DNA of 64,000 nt from the NCBI GenBank assembly GCA_963704565.1, contig OY969917.1:1-64000 (forward strand). The letters run 5' to 3'. The DNA is from Rhodoblastus sp963704565. GTDB taxonomy: Bacteria; Pseudomonadota; Alphaproteobacteria; Rhizobiales; Beijerinckiaceae. Made by a program: the position numbers and the translations under genes. Positions 53,593-63,600 of this stretch are shown here, piece by piece. The notes under the pieces were generated by a model. That model searched no databases and had not been told where the DNA came from. It saw nothing but the letters and a program-made list of their open reading frames with translations. Every line of letters begins with the position of its first letter. Within the stretch, counting starts at the first letter, position 1.

Positions 53593-54462
53593 TCACGCCA
53601 GAGCCATGACCTCGACCTCAACCGACATGCCGAGAAAAGCGTCCGAGGCGCCGACGAAACTGCCGGTCACCGGCATCGCTTGCCTGATGTCGCGCGCGAC
53701 CGCCACGGGGATCAGGTTAAAGCCGCCGACGCTGCGATTGGTCGGATCGAAGGTGACCCACCCGGCGCCGGGCAGGTAAACTTCCGCCCAGGCGTGGGTC
53801 GAGCCGCCGCCGACCGCCCCGTAGGTCAATGCATTCGCAACAAAGAGATAACCGGATACGATTCTCGCGCCAAAGCCGAGACAACGCGCCGCCTCGACGA
53901 ACAGGACCGCGAAATCGCGGCACGAGCCCCAGCCGCGATCGAGGGTTTGGATCGGAGACTGGACGCCTTCATCATCTCGGCTCTGATAATTGATCCATTG
54001 CGACACGCCAATGCAGAGATCCTTGAGCAGCGCCAATGTGTCCGTCTGGACGCCACGGACGAAAGCCCATGTCCAATCGCGCAATCGCCCTGTCGGATCG
54101 GGATATTGCTGGAACATCAAGGCGCCGAGATCGGTCCGCTCGTCATCAGCGTAGCGAAAGGGATAGACCATGGCCGACGGCGCGACATCGAACACCGGCC
54201 AGGGATCGGCGGCGAGTTCAAGTTTTGTGATGCTGTCGATCACGAGCGTGTCGGAGTTTGCGCCGAAGACCGCGGCCGCGACGGTGTTGCCGAACACGTC
54301 CTGTGAATAGGTCAGCGTTGCGTTCGGATTGATCTTCACGTCGCTGGAAACCAGACGCAGGTCGTGGCTTTCGCGCGGCCGCAGCATCAGACGATGGGGC
54401 CCGAGGCTTACCGGCTGCCGGTAGCGATAGGTCGTCTTGTGCTGGATTTGAAATGTGATCAA
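53593..54462 (-). CDS. transglutaminase-like protein
   Basis: 289 residues. An N-terminal beta domain (ITFQIQHKTTYRYRQPV, LMLRPRESHDLR) leads into the transglutaminase-like core. The catalytic Cys is in GWGSCRDFAVLF, the His in STHAWAEVYLPG and the Asp in TFDPTNRS. Members act as cysteine peptidases or amidases; no export signal is seen. TTG 54462 has GGAG six bases upstream. The longer frame to 54654 adds non-conserved sequence. Confidence 0.9.
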   Translation of the reverse strand: MITFQIQHKTTYRYRQPVSLGPHRLMLRPRESHDLRLVSSDVKINPNATLTYSQDVFGNTVAAAVFGANSDTLVIDSITKLELAADPWPVFDVAPSAMVYPFRYADDERTDLGALMFQQYPDPTGRLRDWTWAFVRGVQTDTLALLKDLCIGVSQWINYQSRDDEGVQSPIQTLDRGWGSCRDFAVLFVEAARCLGFGARIVSGYLFVANALTYGAVGGGSTHAWAEVYLPGAGWVTFDPTNRSVGGFNLIPVAVARDIRQAMPVTGSFVGASDAFLGMSVEVEVMALA

Positions 54463-54905
54463 CCAAGTCTCCAACGGGAAAGGCGCGCGGGCGGTCCATA
54501 CTAGCATTTTCAAGCGAAGTGGATGCCGGTTCGCGTTAAGAAAATGCGTGAAAACAAAAAACTTGAGCTTGTTCGGTGAACGGGAGTTCACCGAACAAGC
54601 TCTAGCATCCCCTCGATCAGGCGCGCAGCCCTTGGCGCGCGCCAAGGCGGCCAATGAGCCGCATGACCGTCCACAACGCCTTCCCGCGACAACCTTGGCT
54701 CATATGGTCGTCGCCTCTTAAATATAAGACCCATTGTCGCTTGTAATTTTTTCAAAACAACCTATATCTTGAATGTCGAGATGTGCGTTGCAAATGTAGT
54801 CTTTTACCAAAAATACTCGACAGCGCCTTACAATCAACTTGCTAAAGAATGCGATTTCGACCGTCTGTTGACGAGCATTTATAGCGTTTCCGGAAAGGGG
54901 TTTCC
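54463..54905. other. AT-rich intergenic region with a large hairpin
   Basis: About 440 bases between the transglutaminase (minus) and the cold-shock gene (plus). It contains the 17-bp hairpin at 54565-54602 and, from about 54715 to 54850, notably AT-rich DNA. That part probably holds the promoter and long 5' leader typical of cold-shock genes. No convincing gene is present. Confidence 0.5.
54565..54602. repeat. perfect 17-bp hairpin
   Basis: GAGCTTGTTCGGTGAAC (54565-54581) pairs exactly with 54586-54602 around GGGA. No T-tract follows. Its edge TCTAGC resembles the ends of the other palindromic repeats (CTAGAGC), so it may be the same broad class of mobile intergenic palindromes. Confidence 0.7.
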
Positions 54906-55118
54906 ATGTCTCAGGGAACCGTAAAGTGGTTTAATTCCGAAAAGGGCTTCGGCTTCATCGCGCCGGATGATGGCGGCAAGGACGCCTTCGTCCACATCAG
55001 CGCCGTCGAGCGGTCCGGGCTCAATCAATTGCGCGAGGGCGACAAAGTGTCCTTCGAGCTTGTCGCGGACCGCAAGAGCGGCAAAATGTCGGCCGAAAAG
55101 CTTGAAATCGTGCTCTGA
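54906..55118 (+). CDS. cold-shock protein, CspA family
   Basis: 70 residues, one cold-shock domain. MSQGTVKWFNSEKGFGFIAP contains RNP1 (KGFGFI) and DAFVHISAVERSG contains RNP2 (FVHIS). It binds single-stranded RNA and DNA and melts mRNA structure at low temperature. AAAGGGG precedes the start by five bases. A long AT-rich leader upstream is consistent with post-transcriptional cold regulation. Confidence 0.96.
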   Translation: MSQGTVKWFNSEKGFGFIAPDDGGKDAFVHISAVERSGLNQLREGDKVSFELVADRKSGKMSAEKLEIVL

Positions 55119-55258
55119 CATTTTTCCGTTGGCGGATTTGGGCTCGTAAAATCGGCGGCGATCGCCGGCGCTTTTTCAGGTCGACCACGGATGTACTGGC
55201 GGCTTGGCCAGCGATTTTTTAGTGCGCACGATGCGACTTCACCCCGCCCGCGCTTGCG

Positions 55259-55290
55259 AAGCCCCGCGCCTGGAAAGGGTTGCGGGGCTT
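55259..55290 (+). terminator. terminator-like hairpin downstream of the cold-shock gene
   Basis: AAGCCCCGC (55259-55267) pairs with GCGGGGCTT (55282-55290) around a 14-base loop, with a short T/G tail. It lies 140 bases beyond the stop codon, so it is a possible terminator of moderate strength. Confidence 0.5.
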
Positions 55291-55319
55291 TGCATATCGC
55301 GCGAGCGCGTCGTCACGAG

Positions 55320-55507
55320 CATATTCCCAAAAAGTTGCAGACTTTTTGGACAAGAATATGCGGTGAAACAATAAGCGAAGCCATATTCCCAAAAAGTTGC
55401 AGACTTTTTGGACAAGAATATGCGGTGAAACAATAAGCGAAGCCATATTCCCAAAAAGTTGCAGATTTTTTGGACAAGAATATGCGGTGAAACAATAAGC
55501 TAGAGCA
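55320..55507 (+). repeat. three tandem 62-bp palindromic repeats
   Basis: Units begin at 55320, 55382 and 55444, nearly identical (one G-to-T change in the third). Each contains CATATTC, CCAAAAAGT-TGCAG-ACTTTTTGG and GAATATGC, which fold into a long hairpin, followed by the spacer GGTGAAACAATAAGC. Two more units occur at 55696 and 55758 and one distant copy at 2681-2785. Confidence 0.95.
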
Positions 55508-55558
55508 CCCTTCCGAGGAACAGAAAATGCTCTGGCGGCGCGAGATCAGGAGTTTGTC

Positions 55559-55693
55559 ATGGCCCAGGAACGCAAACGCGGCAACCGCGAAGCCAAGAAG
55601 CCGAAAGCGATCAAGCCGACCGCCGATCCGGCCCCGCCCTTGTTCGCGGCGGGCAAGCTGACGCCGATCAAGCCGCCGAAGACGTCTCGCTAG
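55559..55693 (+). CDS. 44-residue basic protein between palindromic repeats
   Basis: MAQERKRGNREAKKPKA opens a Lys/Arg/Pro-rich, probably disordered 44-residue protein. Similar short proteins (ERKRGNREAKKPK core) occur widely in alphaproteobacteria without known function. AGGAG lies six bases before the ATG. Tandem palindromic repeats border it on both sides. It may bind nucleic acid. Confidence 0.75.
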   Translation: MAQERKRGNREAKKPKAIKPTADPAPPLFAAGKLTPIKPPKTSR

Positions 55694-55695
55694 AA

Positions 55696-55858
55696 CATAT
55701 TCCCAAAAAGTTGCAGACTTTTTGGCCAAGAATATGCGGTGAAACAATAAGCGAAGCCATATTCCCAAAAAGTTGCAGACTTTTTGGACAAGAATATGCG
55801 TTAAAACAATTAACTAGAGACTTCTTCCGATTCCGAAGGAACGGAAAAGGCTCTAAAG
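55696..55858 (+). repeat. two more copies of the 62-bp palindromic repeat plus end module
   Basis: Units begin at 55696 and 55758. The last carries the alternative tail TTAAAACAATTAACTAGAG and a hairpin of TTCCGATTCCGAAGGAACGG. That end module is shared with 2681-2785. The first unit starts three bases after the stop codon of the 44-codon gene. Confidence 0.93.
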
Positions 55859-55890
55859 CGATACGCAAAGCGTACTCCGAGGGAAGGCCC

Positions 55891-56166
55891 ATGCCCGTCC
55901 GAACCACAGAAACGACCGTGACGTTCAGGCGGCCTTTCACCCTGCCTGAATCGGAACGTCCGCAGCCGGCGGGAATCTATCGTCTGGCGACCGACGAAGA
56001 GGAAATTTCAGGGCTGTCGTTTCTCGCCTTTCGCCGCATCGCGACGATGTTGCGCCTGCCGTCCCTGGCGGCGTCTGGCGGATCGGAACAAATGATCGCC
56101 ATCGACGCGGACGGCTTGGTCGACGACTTGGCCGACGCCTTGAAGGCCGATGGGGAGAACAGGTGA
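55891..56166 (+). CDS. small protein of unknown function
   Basis: 91 residues beginning MPVRTTETTVTFRRPFTLP. A strand-rich first half and a helical, acidic end (DGLVDDLADALKADG) are seen; no known motif. GAGGGAAGG precedes the ATG at 55891. The open frame begins 60 codons earlier inside the repeat. It is four bases upstream of the next gene, so they form an operon. Confidence 0.65.
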   Translation: MPVRTTETTVTFRRPFTLPESERPQPAGIYRLATDEEEISGLSFLAFRRIATMLRLPSLAASGGSEQMIAIDADGLVDDLADALKADGENR

Positions 56167-56170
56167 GGCC

Positions 56171-56500
56171 ATGGCCATGAAAACAACAGCGCTGCGCTAT
56201 CTCGGTGGAATTTCCGGACATGGGGTCGTCACGCGAAATGGCGAGAAGATCGCGCCGGCGACATTCGATTTCGACGGCTATTTTCGCGCCGCCGCGGGCG
56301 TCACGGGTTGTGGCGAAATCCAGATGCCGGCTGAAGTCCTGAAAAGTCTGTTCGGTCGCTCCGACCTTCAGCTTCTGACCGATCAAGGCCGTCGCCTCGA
56401 TCTCCGTTTTTCAGACACGAAGTCGCCTCCGGCAGGCGACGTCGCGCATGTCGATGTGTCCGGAGAATTGCCGATCGCGCCGGGAGATTGGCGTCATTGA
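56171..56500 (+). CDS. small protein of unknown function
   Basis: 109 residues, MAMKTTALRYLGGISGHGVV at the start, mainly beta-strand, with FDFDGYFRAAAGVTGCGE in the middle. It follows the previous gene by four bases (GTGAGGCC gives the ribosome-binding site). The stop codon falls in a triple 14-bp repeat (GATTGGCGTCACT-like units, 56486-56527). Family unknown. Confidence 0.6.
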   Translation: MAMKTTALRYLGGISGHGVVTRNGEKIAPATFDFDGYFRAAAGVTGCGEIQMPAEVLKSLFGRSDLQLLTDQGRRLDLRFSDTKSPPAGDVAHVDVSGELPIAPGDWRH

Positions 56501-56564
56501 TTGGCGTCACTGATTGGCGTCACTGGACAGTCCGTCAAAAGAAGGCGGAGCTTAGGGATTGGGG

Positions 56565-57083
56565 GTGAGCGTGTCGCAAGCCTTTCCGCCGCTTGGCGTG
56601 GAATTCGAGCCTTTCCTCTATGCCATCGTGTGCGACGACGGGAACGGAACGCCGCTGACGATCATTTCAGCGATTGCGCGCACCGGGGCCGATCCTTGGA
56701 CGGAAGCGGCCCGCATCGCGAAATTGCCGAAAACCGCCGCCCTTGACGTGCTCGCTCGCATGGTCCCGGAGCGCGGCGCCGCTGATGGCGTCGCCATCGC
56801 CAACCGCCTTTTCGCCCTTCTTCCCGTCGCGCGCGCCAACAGGAACATTCCTTTCGTCGGCGCCAAGGCTAACGCCCCAAAGGCTAACGCCCCCAAGTCT
56901 AACGCCCCCAAGTCCAACGCCCTTAAGTCCAACGCCCCTGGCTGGAGCCCCCTCGTCCCTGCGATTCTCGTGCTGCTGCTCGGTCTGGCGCTGGTTTCCG
57001 CTTTCAGGACGACGCCGCATCGGGACGCCGGCCCGCACGAAATGCTTTCGTCCGCGCCGGTCGCCGACAAAGCCGATCCATGA
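56565..57083 (+). CDS. tail-anchored protein with a K-S-N-A-P repeat linker
   Basis: 172 residues. An N-terminal globular part (about 1-90) is followed by five copies of a five-residue repeat (K-A/S-N-A-P/L; DNA 56865-56939, a 15-bp tandem). A single membrane helix (LVPAILVLLLGLALVSAF) and a short tail close it. Topology resembles a C-terminally anchored protein with a flexible stalk. Several starts are possible (TTG 56559, GTG 56565, GTG 56571). I use 56565, six bases after AGGG. Confidence 0.65.
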   Translation: MSVSQAFPPLGVEFEPFLYAIVCDDGNGTPLTIISAIARTGADPWTEAARIAKLPKTAALDVLARMVPERGAADGVAIANRLFALLPVARANRNIPFVGAKANAPKANAPKSNAPKSNALKSNAPGWSPLVPAILVLLLGLALVSAFRTTPHRDAGPHEMLSSAPVADKADP

Positions 57084-57150
57084 CCGGGAGGCTCGAACCG
57101 AGGAAACAGCGACAATGCGAAGATGAGCCATGAAAATTTGAGGACAATAG

Positions 57151-57546
57151 ATGAAACCTTACCAGAATAACCGGTCTCAGAGCCGCCCGATGGGCGCCCG
57201 CCGCGACTCCAACCCGCTGACCCGTGCTTATGAATCGAATGGGCCGGACGTCAAAATACGCGGAACCGCGCGGCACATAGCCGATAAATATCTTCAACTG
57301 GCGAGGGACGCCCACACCGCCGGCAATCCGGTGTCGGCGGAGAACTATCTCCAGCACGCCGAGCATTATTTCCGGCTGATCGCAGCCGCTCAGGCGGGGC
57401 CCCGCGCGATTGGAGAAACCGATCCGGACAATTCGGACGCCGAGAACGACGACCGCGGATTGCCGGATCGTTTCGCCTTGCCCGCAGCGCCGGCGCCGCA
57501 GGACTTCGCCGTTCAAACAGCAGATTATCCTCGAAAAGTCGGCTGA
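57151..57546 (+). CDS. DUF4167-domain protein
   Basis: 131 residues. The core GPDVKIRGTARHIADKYLQL and NYLQHAEHYFRLIAAAQ is the alphaproteobacterial DUF4167 domain. The Asn/Arg/Gly-rich leader is shorter than in many relatives and the long acidic tail is reduced. GAGG seven bases upstream supports the start. The function is unknown; RNA association is a guess from composition. Confidence 0.85.
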   Translation: MKPYQNNRSQSRPMGARRDSNPLTRAYESNGPDVKIRGTARHIADKYLQLARDAHTAGNPVSAENYLQHAEHYFRLIAAAQAGPRAIGETDPDNSDAENDDRGLPDRFALPAAPAPQDFAVQTADYPRKVG

Positions 57547-57679
57547 TTTTTCATGGCCATCGGCCATCGGCGCGGTTTGCTTTCCGACCTTCGCCTCGAT
57601 GACCGGCCAACAAGAATGCGAACGTCCCGCCCCTGACCGCGGACGTTGCGCTTATCTCGATTTCGGATTTGAGGCCCAG

Positions 57680-60600
57680 TTGACGATATTTCTACACAGC
57701 CTTTTCACGCGCGCGCCCTCGCCCTGGGATAATCCGGAGCCGGTTCGCGAAGAACTTTTCAGCGCCGAGCGCATTGAGGAACATGCGCGAAGTCTCGCGA
57801 CGGCCCAGAAAGTGACGCCAAAGCCAGAGAGGGGGCATCCGCTGGCGGGTCGCCTCGCCGAGAACGCGGCCAGCCTGCTCGCCGCCTACAAGAGCCTGCT
57901 GCAAGGAGCCGACGAGGGTCGCGCGGTCACGCCGGCCGCGGAATGGCTGATCGACAATTATCATCTCATCGAAAAACAGGTTCGCGAAATCCGCTCGGAT
58001 CTGCCGCCGGGCTATTACCGGCAATTGCCGAAACTCGCCAGCGGGCCTTTCGCTGGATACCCGCGCGTGTTCGGCATGGCCTGGGCCTTTGTCGCGCATA
58101 CCGACAGCCGGTTCGATTCCGACATGCTGGTCGGCTATGTGCGCGCCTATCAGGAGGTGCAGCCGCTGACCATCGGCGAATTATGGGCGGTGTCGATCAC
58201 GCTGCGGATCGTGATGATCGAAAATCTGCGCCGCCTTGCCGACCAGATCGTCAAAGGCCGCGCGGCGCGTCATCGGGCGGACGATCTCGCCGACCTTTTG
58301 CTGGGCGCGGCCGGACAAAAAGCGGAGCCGCTCAGGGTCTCGCTCGCCGACCACGAGGACGATGCGCGTTCGGAAGCCTTCGCCGTCCAGCTCATCCACA
58401 GGCTGCGCGACCAGGATCCGACGATCACGCCGGCCTTGACCTGGCTCGACCAGCGTCTGGCGGCGCAACATACGACCGCCAACCATGTCGTGCGCGAGGT
58501 GCACCGGCGGCAGGGCGCGACCAGCGTCACCGTGCGCAACATCATCACCAGTCTGCGCTTGATCTCGGATATCGACTGGCAAGACCTGTTCGAGGAGGTC
58601 AGCCTTGTCGAAGAGGCGCTCGCAATCGACAGCGCCTATGAGGACATGGATTTCCCGACGCGCAATCTCTACCGCACCGCCATCGAGGAATTGGCGCGCG
58701 GTTCGAACGCCGCCGAACTCGACATCGCGCGCGGCGCCGTCGCGGCGGCCAAACGCTGTCATAACGAGACGTCCGCCCCGGCGGACGCGCGAAAAAGCGA
58801 TCCCGGCTATCACCTCATCGGCGGCGGCCGCCAGGATTTTGAAAACGAGATCGGCTATCACCCGCGCGAGCACAAGTGGCGGGTGCGCCTGCATCGGGCC
58901 TCGGGCATTGGCTTTTACGCCAGCGCCATCGCTGCCGTCACCCTGATGCTGCTCGCCATTGCGCTTGTCGCGCTCGCCGCCATGGGCCTTTCCGCATGGC
59001 CGCTCGGGATTCTCGCGGCGCTGGGCGCGATCCCCGCCGTCGACGCCGCAGTCGCGCTGGTCAATCGGGCGGTCAGCTTCGGCTTCCACGCCAATCTTCT
59101 GCCGGCCATGGAGCTGGCCAACGGCGTTCCCTCGCATTTGCGCACCCTCGTCGCGGTGCCGACGCTTTTGACCACGCCGGACGCCATCGAGGAGCAGATC
59201 GAGCGTCTGGAGATCCACCATCTCGCCAGTCCCGAAGGCGACCTGCATTTTGCATTGCTCTCTGACTGGCTGGACGCCGCAGCCAAGAATATCGAAGGCG
59301 ACGAGGCGCTGCTGGCTGTCGCGGCGAGTGGCGTCGCGCGACTGAACGCGCGTTATGGACCGGCGCCTGGCGGCCCGCGTTTCCTGCTGCTGCATCGCCA
59401 CCGCGTCTGGAGCCCGAGCGAATCGCGCTGGATCGGCTGGGAGCGCAAACGCGGCAAGCTGCACGAACTGAACCGTTTCTTGCGCGGCGCGACCGATACG
59501 GGCTTCATCTGCCTCGATGGCGCGCCGCCGCTGGCGCCGCCCGATACGCGCTATGTCGTCACTTTGGACGCCGATACGCGGCTGCCGCGCGATACGGTCC
59601 GCCGGCTGATCGGCAAAATGGCGCATCCGCTCAACCAGCCGCGTTTCGACCAGGCGACGGCGCGGATCGTCGAAGGCTATGGGGTGCTGCAACCGCGCGT
59701 GACCCCTTCGCTGCCGGTGGGGCTCGAAGGCTCGCTGTTCCAGCGCATCTTTTCAAGCCTGAGCGGCATCGATCCCTATGCTTCGGCGGTTTCCGACGTC
59801 TATCAGGACATGTTCGGCGAAGGCTCCTACGCCGGCAAAGGCATCTACGACATTGACGCCTTCGAGGCCGCCCTGGCCGGTCGCGCGCCCAACTCGACGC
59901 TGCTCAGCCATGATCTTTTCGAGGGCGTGTTCGCCCGCGCCGGCCTCGCCTCCGATGTCGAAGTCGTCGAGGAGTTTCCGGCGCGCTACGACGTCGGCGC
60001 GCTCCGCCACCATCGCTGGGCGCGCGGCGATTGGCAGCTCCTGCCGTGGATTCTCGGACGCGGGCCCAACCCCGCCCATGCGACGCAAGAGTCAGCCGCT
60101 GTGCCGGCGATCGGGCGCTGGAAAATGCTCGACAATCTGCGCCGCACCCTCTCCGCGCCTTTTGCGATCCTCGCCTTGCTCGCGGGCTGGCTCCTGCCGT
60201 TCCATGCGGCATTGGTCTGGACCGGCTTCGTGCTCGCGACGATCGCCTTGCCGCCGATGATTCCCGTCATTGCGGCCATGCCGCCGCGCCGCCCCGGAAT
60301 CACCCTGGCGAGCCATTTTCGCGCCCTCGGCGGCGATCTCAAGCTGGCGCTGACCTTGTCCTCGCTCACCATCATTTTCCTGGCCGATCAAGCCTGGCTG
60401 ATGGGCGACGCGATCATTCGCACCCTGTATCGCCTCTATGTCAGCCACAAGAATCTGCTCGAATGGGTTCCCGCGGCGCAGGCGGCCGTCAGCCGGCGTC
60501 TCGATATGTCCGGCTATTATCGCCGCATGGCTGGCGCTCTGGTCATCGGCGCGCTGGCCGTGATCGTCGGCTTGATTAGCGGAGGCGGAAACGCGCTGCT

Positions 60601-63600
60601 GACCGGCGCTTTCGCGGCGCTCTGGCTGGCCTCGCCCGCCGTGGCGCGCCGGGTCAGCATGCCGCCGCGTCGCGCCAGCAGAAAACCCCTGTCGGATGAC
60701 GACGCGCAAGCCTTGCGGCTGACCGCGCGCCGCACCTGGCGCTTTTTCGAGACCTTCGTCACCAGCGCCGACCACATGCTGCCGCCCGACAATTTCCAGG
60801 AGGATCCCGCGCCGAAGCTGGCGCATCGCACATCCCCGACCAATATGGGCCTCTATCTCCTTTCGCTGGCCAGCGCCCGCGACTTCGGATGGCTTGGAGC
60901 GCAAGAAACGGTCGAACGGCTGGAGGCCACTCTGGCGACCATGAGCGGCATGGAGCGTTTCCGCGGCCATTTCTATAATTGGTACGACACCGGCGACCTG
61001 CGCCCGCTCGACCCGAAATATGTCTCTTCGGTCGATAGCGGCAATCTTGCCGGGCACCTGATCGCCTTGGCCAATTCCTGCCGCGAATGGCGATCGGCGC
61101 CAACGGAACAAAAGGCCTGCCTCGAAGGGATCGCCGACGCGCTCGATCTGACCCGGGAGGACGCCGCGCGCCTGCGTGACGGCCGCAAGACCCAGACCGT
61201 CACCTGGCGGCAACTCGACGATGCGCTGTCCGCGCTCGCCGCCGCCGCGCGCGAGCCTTTCCCGGCCTTGGACAATTTTGGGGCCCGGCTTGGAAATCTC
61301 GGCCTCCAGGCCGACACGATGCTCGATATGGCGCGGGCGCTGGCCAGCGAACGCGGCGACGAGACGGGCGCGGACATGCTGTTCTGGGCGCAGGCCGCCG
61401 TGAACGCCATCGCGGCGCATCGCGCCGATTTTTCGCGCAAATCCGAAGGCGTCGAGAACCTGAAGGTTCGGCTGGGGAAACTGGAGGAAATCGCCCGTTC
61501 GATGGCGATGGCCATGGAGTTCGGCTTTCTCACGGATAGCAAGCGCAACCTGTTGTCGATCGGCTATCTGGCGACTGAAGGCGCGCTCGATTCCAGTTGC
61601 TACGACCTTCTGGCCTCCGAAGCGCGGCTGGCGAGTTTTTTCGCCATCGCCAAGGGCGATATTCCCGCCCGCCACTGGTTCCACCTTGGCCGCACGGCGA
61701 CGCCCGTCGCTCAAGGCGCGGCGCTGATCTCCTGGTCGGGATCGATGTTCGAATATCTTATGCCTTCGCTGGTCATGCGGGCGCCGGCGGGAAGTCTGCT
61801 CGAAGCCACCAGCCGTCTGGTGGTGGGCCGGCAGATCGCCTTTGCGAACGGGCTGCATTTGCCCTGGGGCGTTTCGGAATCGGCCTATAATGCGCGCGAT
61901 CTCGAACTGACCTACCAATATTCCAATTTCGGCGTTCCCGGTCTCGGGCTGAAACGCGGGTTGGCCGACAATTTCGTCGTCGCGCCTTATGCGACCGGCC
62001 TGGCGACAATGGTCGACCCGCAAGCTGCGCGGAAAAATCTGGAGCGCCTCGCCGGCGTCGGCGCGCTCGGCCGTTACGGCTTCTATGAGGCGCTGGATTA
62101 TACGCCGTCGCGTGTGCCGGAAGGCGAACAGCGCGCCATCGTGCGCGCCTTCATGGCCCACCATCAGGGCATGACCATCGTCGCCATCGCCAATGCCGTG
62201 CTCGACGCCAGGATGCGGACGCGGTTTCACGCCGAGCCGATGGTTCAGGCGACGGAGCTGTTGTTACAGGAACGCATGCCGCGCGACGTCGCGATCACCC
62301 GTCCCTGGGCGACGGAATTGAAATCTTCCGCCAAAAAAGGGCGCGACGCCGAGCCGTCGGGCGGCCGACGCTATTCCTCCGCGCATCAGGCTAACCCCGC
62401 TACGCACTTGCTTTCCAACGGACTTTATTCCACAATGTTGACCAGCGCCGGCTCCGGCTACAGCCGCTGGGGAAAACTCGCCCTGACCCGGTGGCGCGAA
62501 GATTCCGCCTGCGACGATTTCGGCTCCTATATCTTTCTGCGCGATGTTCACAGCGGCAAGGTCTGGTCGGCGGGCTTTCAGCCGAGCGGCCGCGAAGCCG
62601 ACGATTATCATGTCGCCTTCAACGAGGATCGCGCCGAGTTCACGCGCCAGGACGGAACGCTGACCACGACTTTGGATGTCGTGGTTTCCTCCGAGGACGA
62701 CGCCGAAGTGCGGCGCGTCTCGGTGACGAACGCCGGCCCGCGCGTGCGCGAAATCGAAATCACCTCCTATGCCGAACTGGTCCTCGCCCCGCAGGCGGCC
62801 GATGTCGCCCACCCGGCTTTTTCCAAGCTTTTCGTCGAGACCGAATTTTTGGACGAAGTCGGCGCGCTTGTCGCCACCCGGCGGCGGCGCGATCCCGGCG
62901 AGCCGGAAATCTGGGTCGGCCAGCTCGCCGTGGTCGATGGCGAAACCGTCGGCAAGACCGAGATCGAAACCGACCGGGCGCGCTTTCTGGGACGCGGCCA
63001 AAGCATCCGGACGCCGATCGCCATGATCGACGGGCGAAAACTGTCCAACACGGTCGGCGCCGTGCTCGACCCGATTTTCGCCCTGCGCCGGCGCGTGCGG
63101 ATCGCGCCGGGCGCCGTGGCGCGCATTTCCTTCTGGACGATGGCGGCCTCGACGCGCGAAACCCTGCTCGACATTGTCGACAAGCATCGCGACGCGACAG
63201 CTTTTTCGCGCGCCACGACCCTCGCCTGGACGCAGGCGCAGGTGCAATTGCATCATCTCGGCGTCACGACCGGCGAGGCCAGCCTGTTCCAGCGCCTGGC
63301 GAGTCATGTGCTCTACGTCAATCCGACCTTGCGGCCGCCGTCCGGGATGATCCTGCATGGCGCCGGGGCGCAATCGGGGCTCTGGGCGCTCGGCGTTTCC
63401 GGCGATCTGCCGATCGTGCTTTTGCGTATCTCCGACGCCGACGATCTCGATATCGCGCGTGAATTGCTGCAGGCGCACGAATATTGGCGGATGAAACAGC
63501 TCGCCGTCGATCTGGTGATCCTCAACGAGCGCCAGTCCTCCTATGTGCAGGATCTTCAGGTCGCGCTCGAAACCCTGATCCGCACCCGCCAGATGCGGCC

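Noticed and set aside
55320..55507. Possible CRISPR array from the tandem repeats
   Set aside because: Units follow one another at a fixed 62-base period with no unique spacers, and no cas genes are near. They are palindromic repeats.
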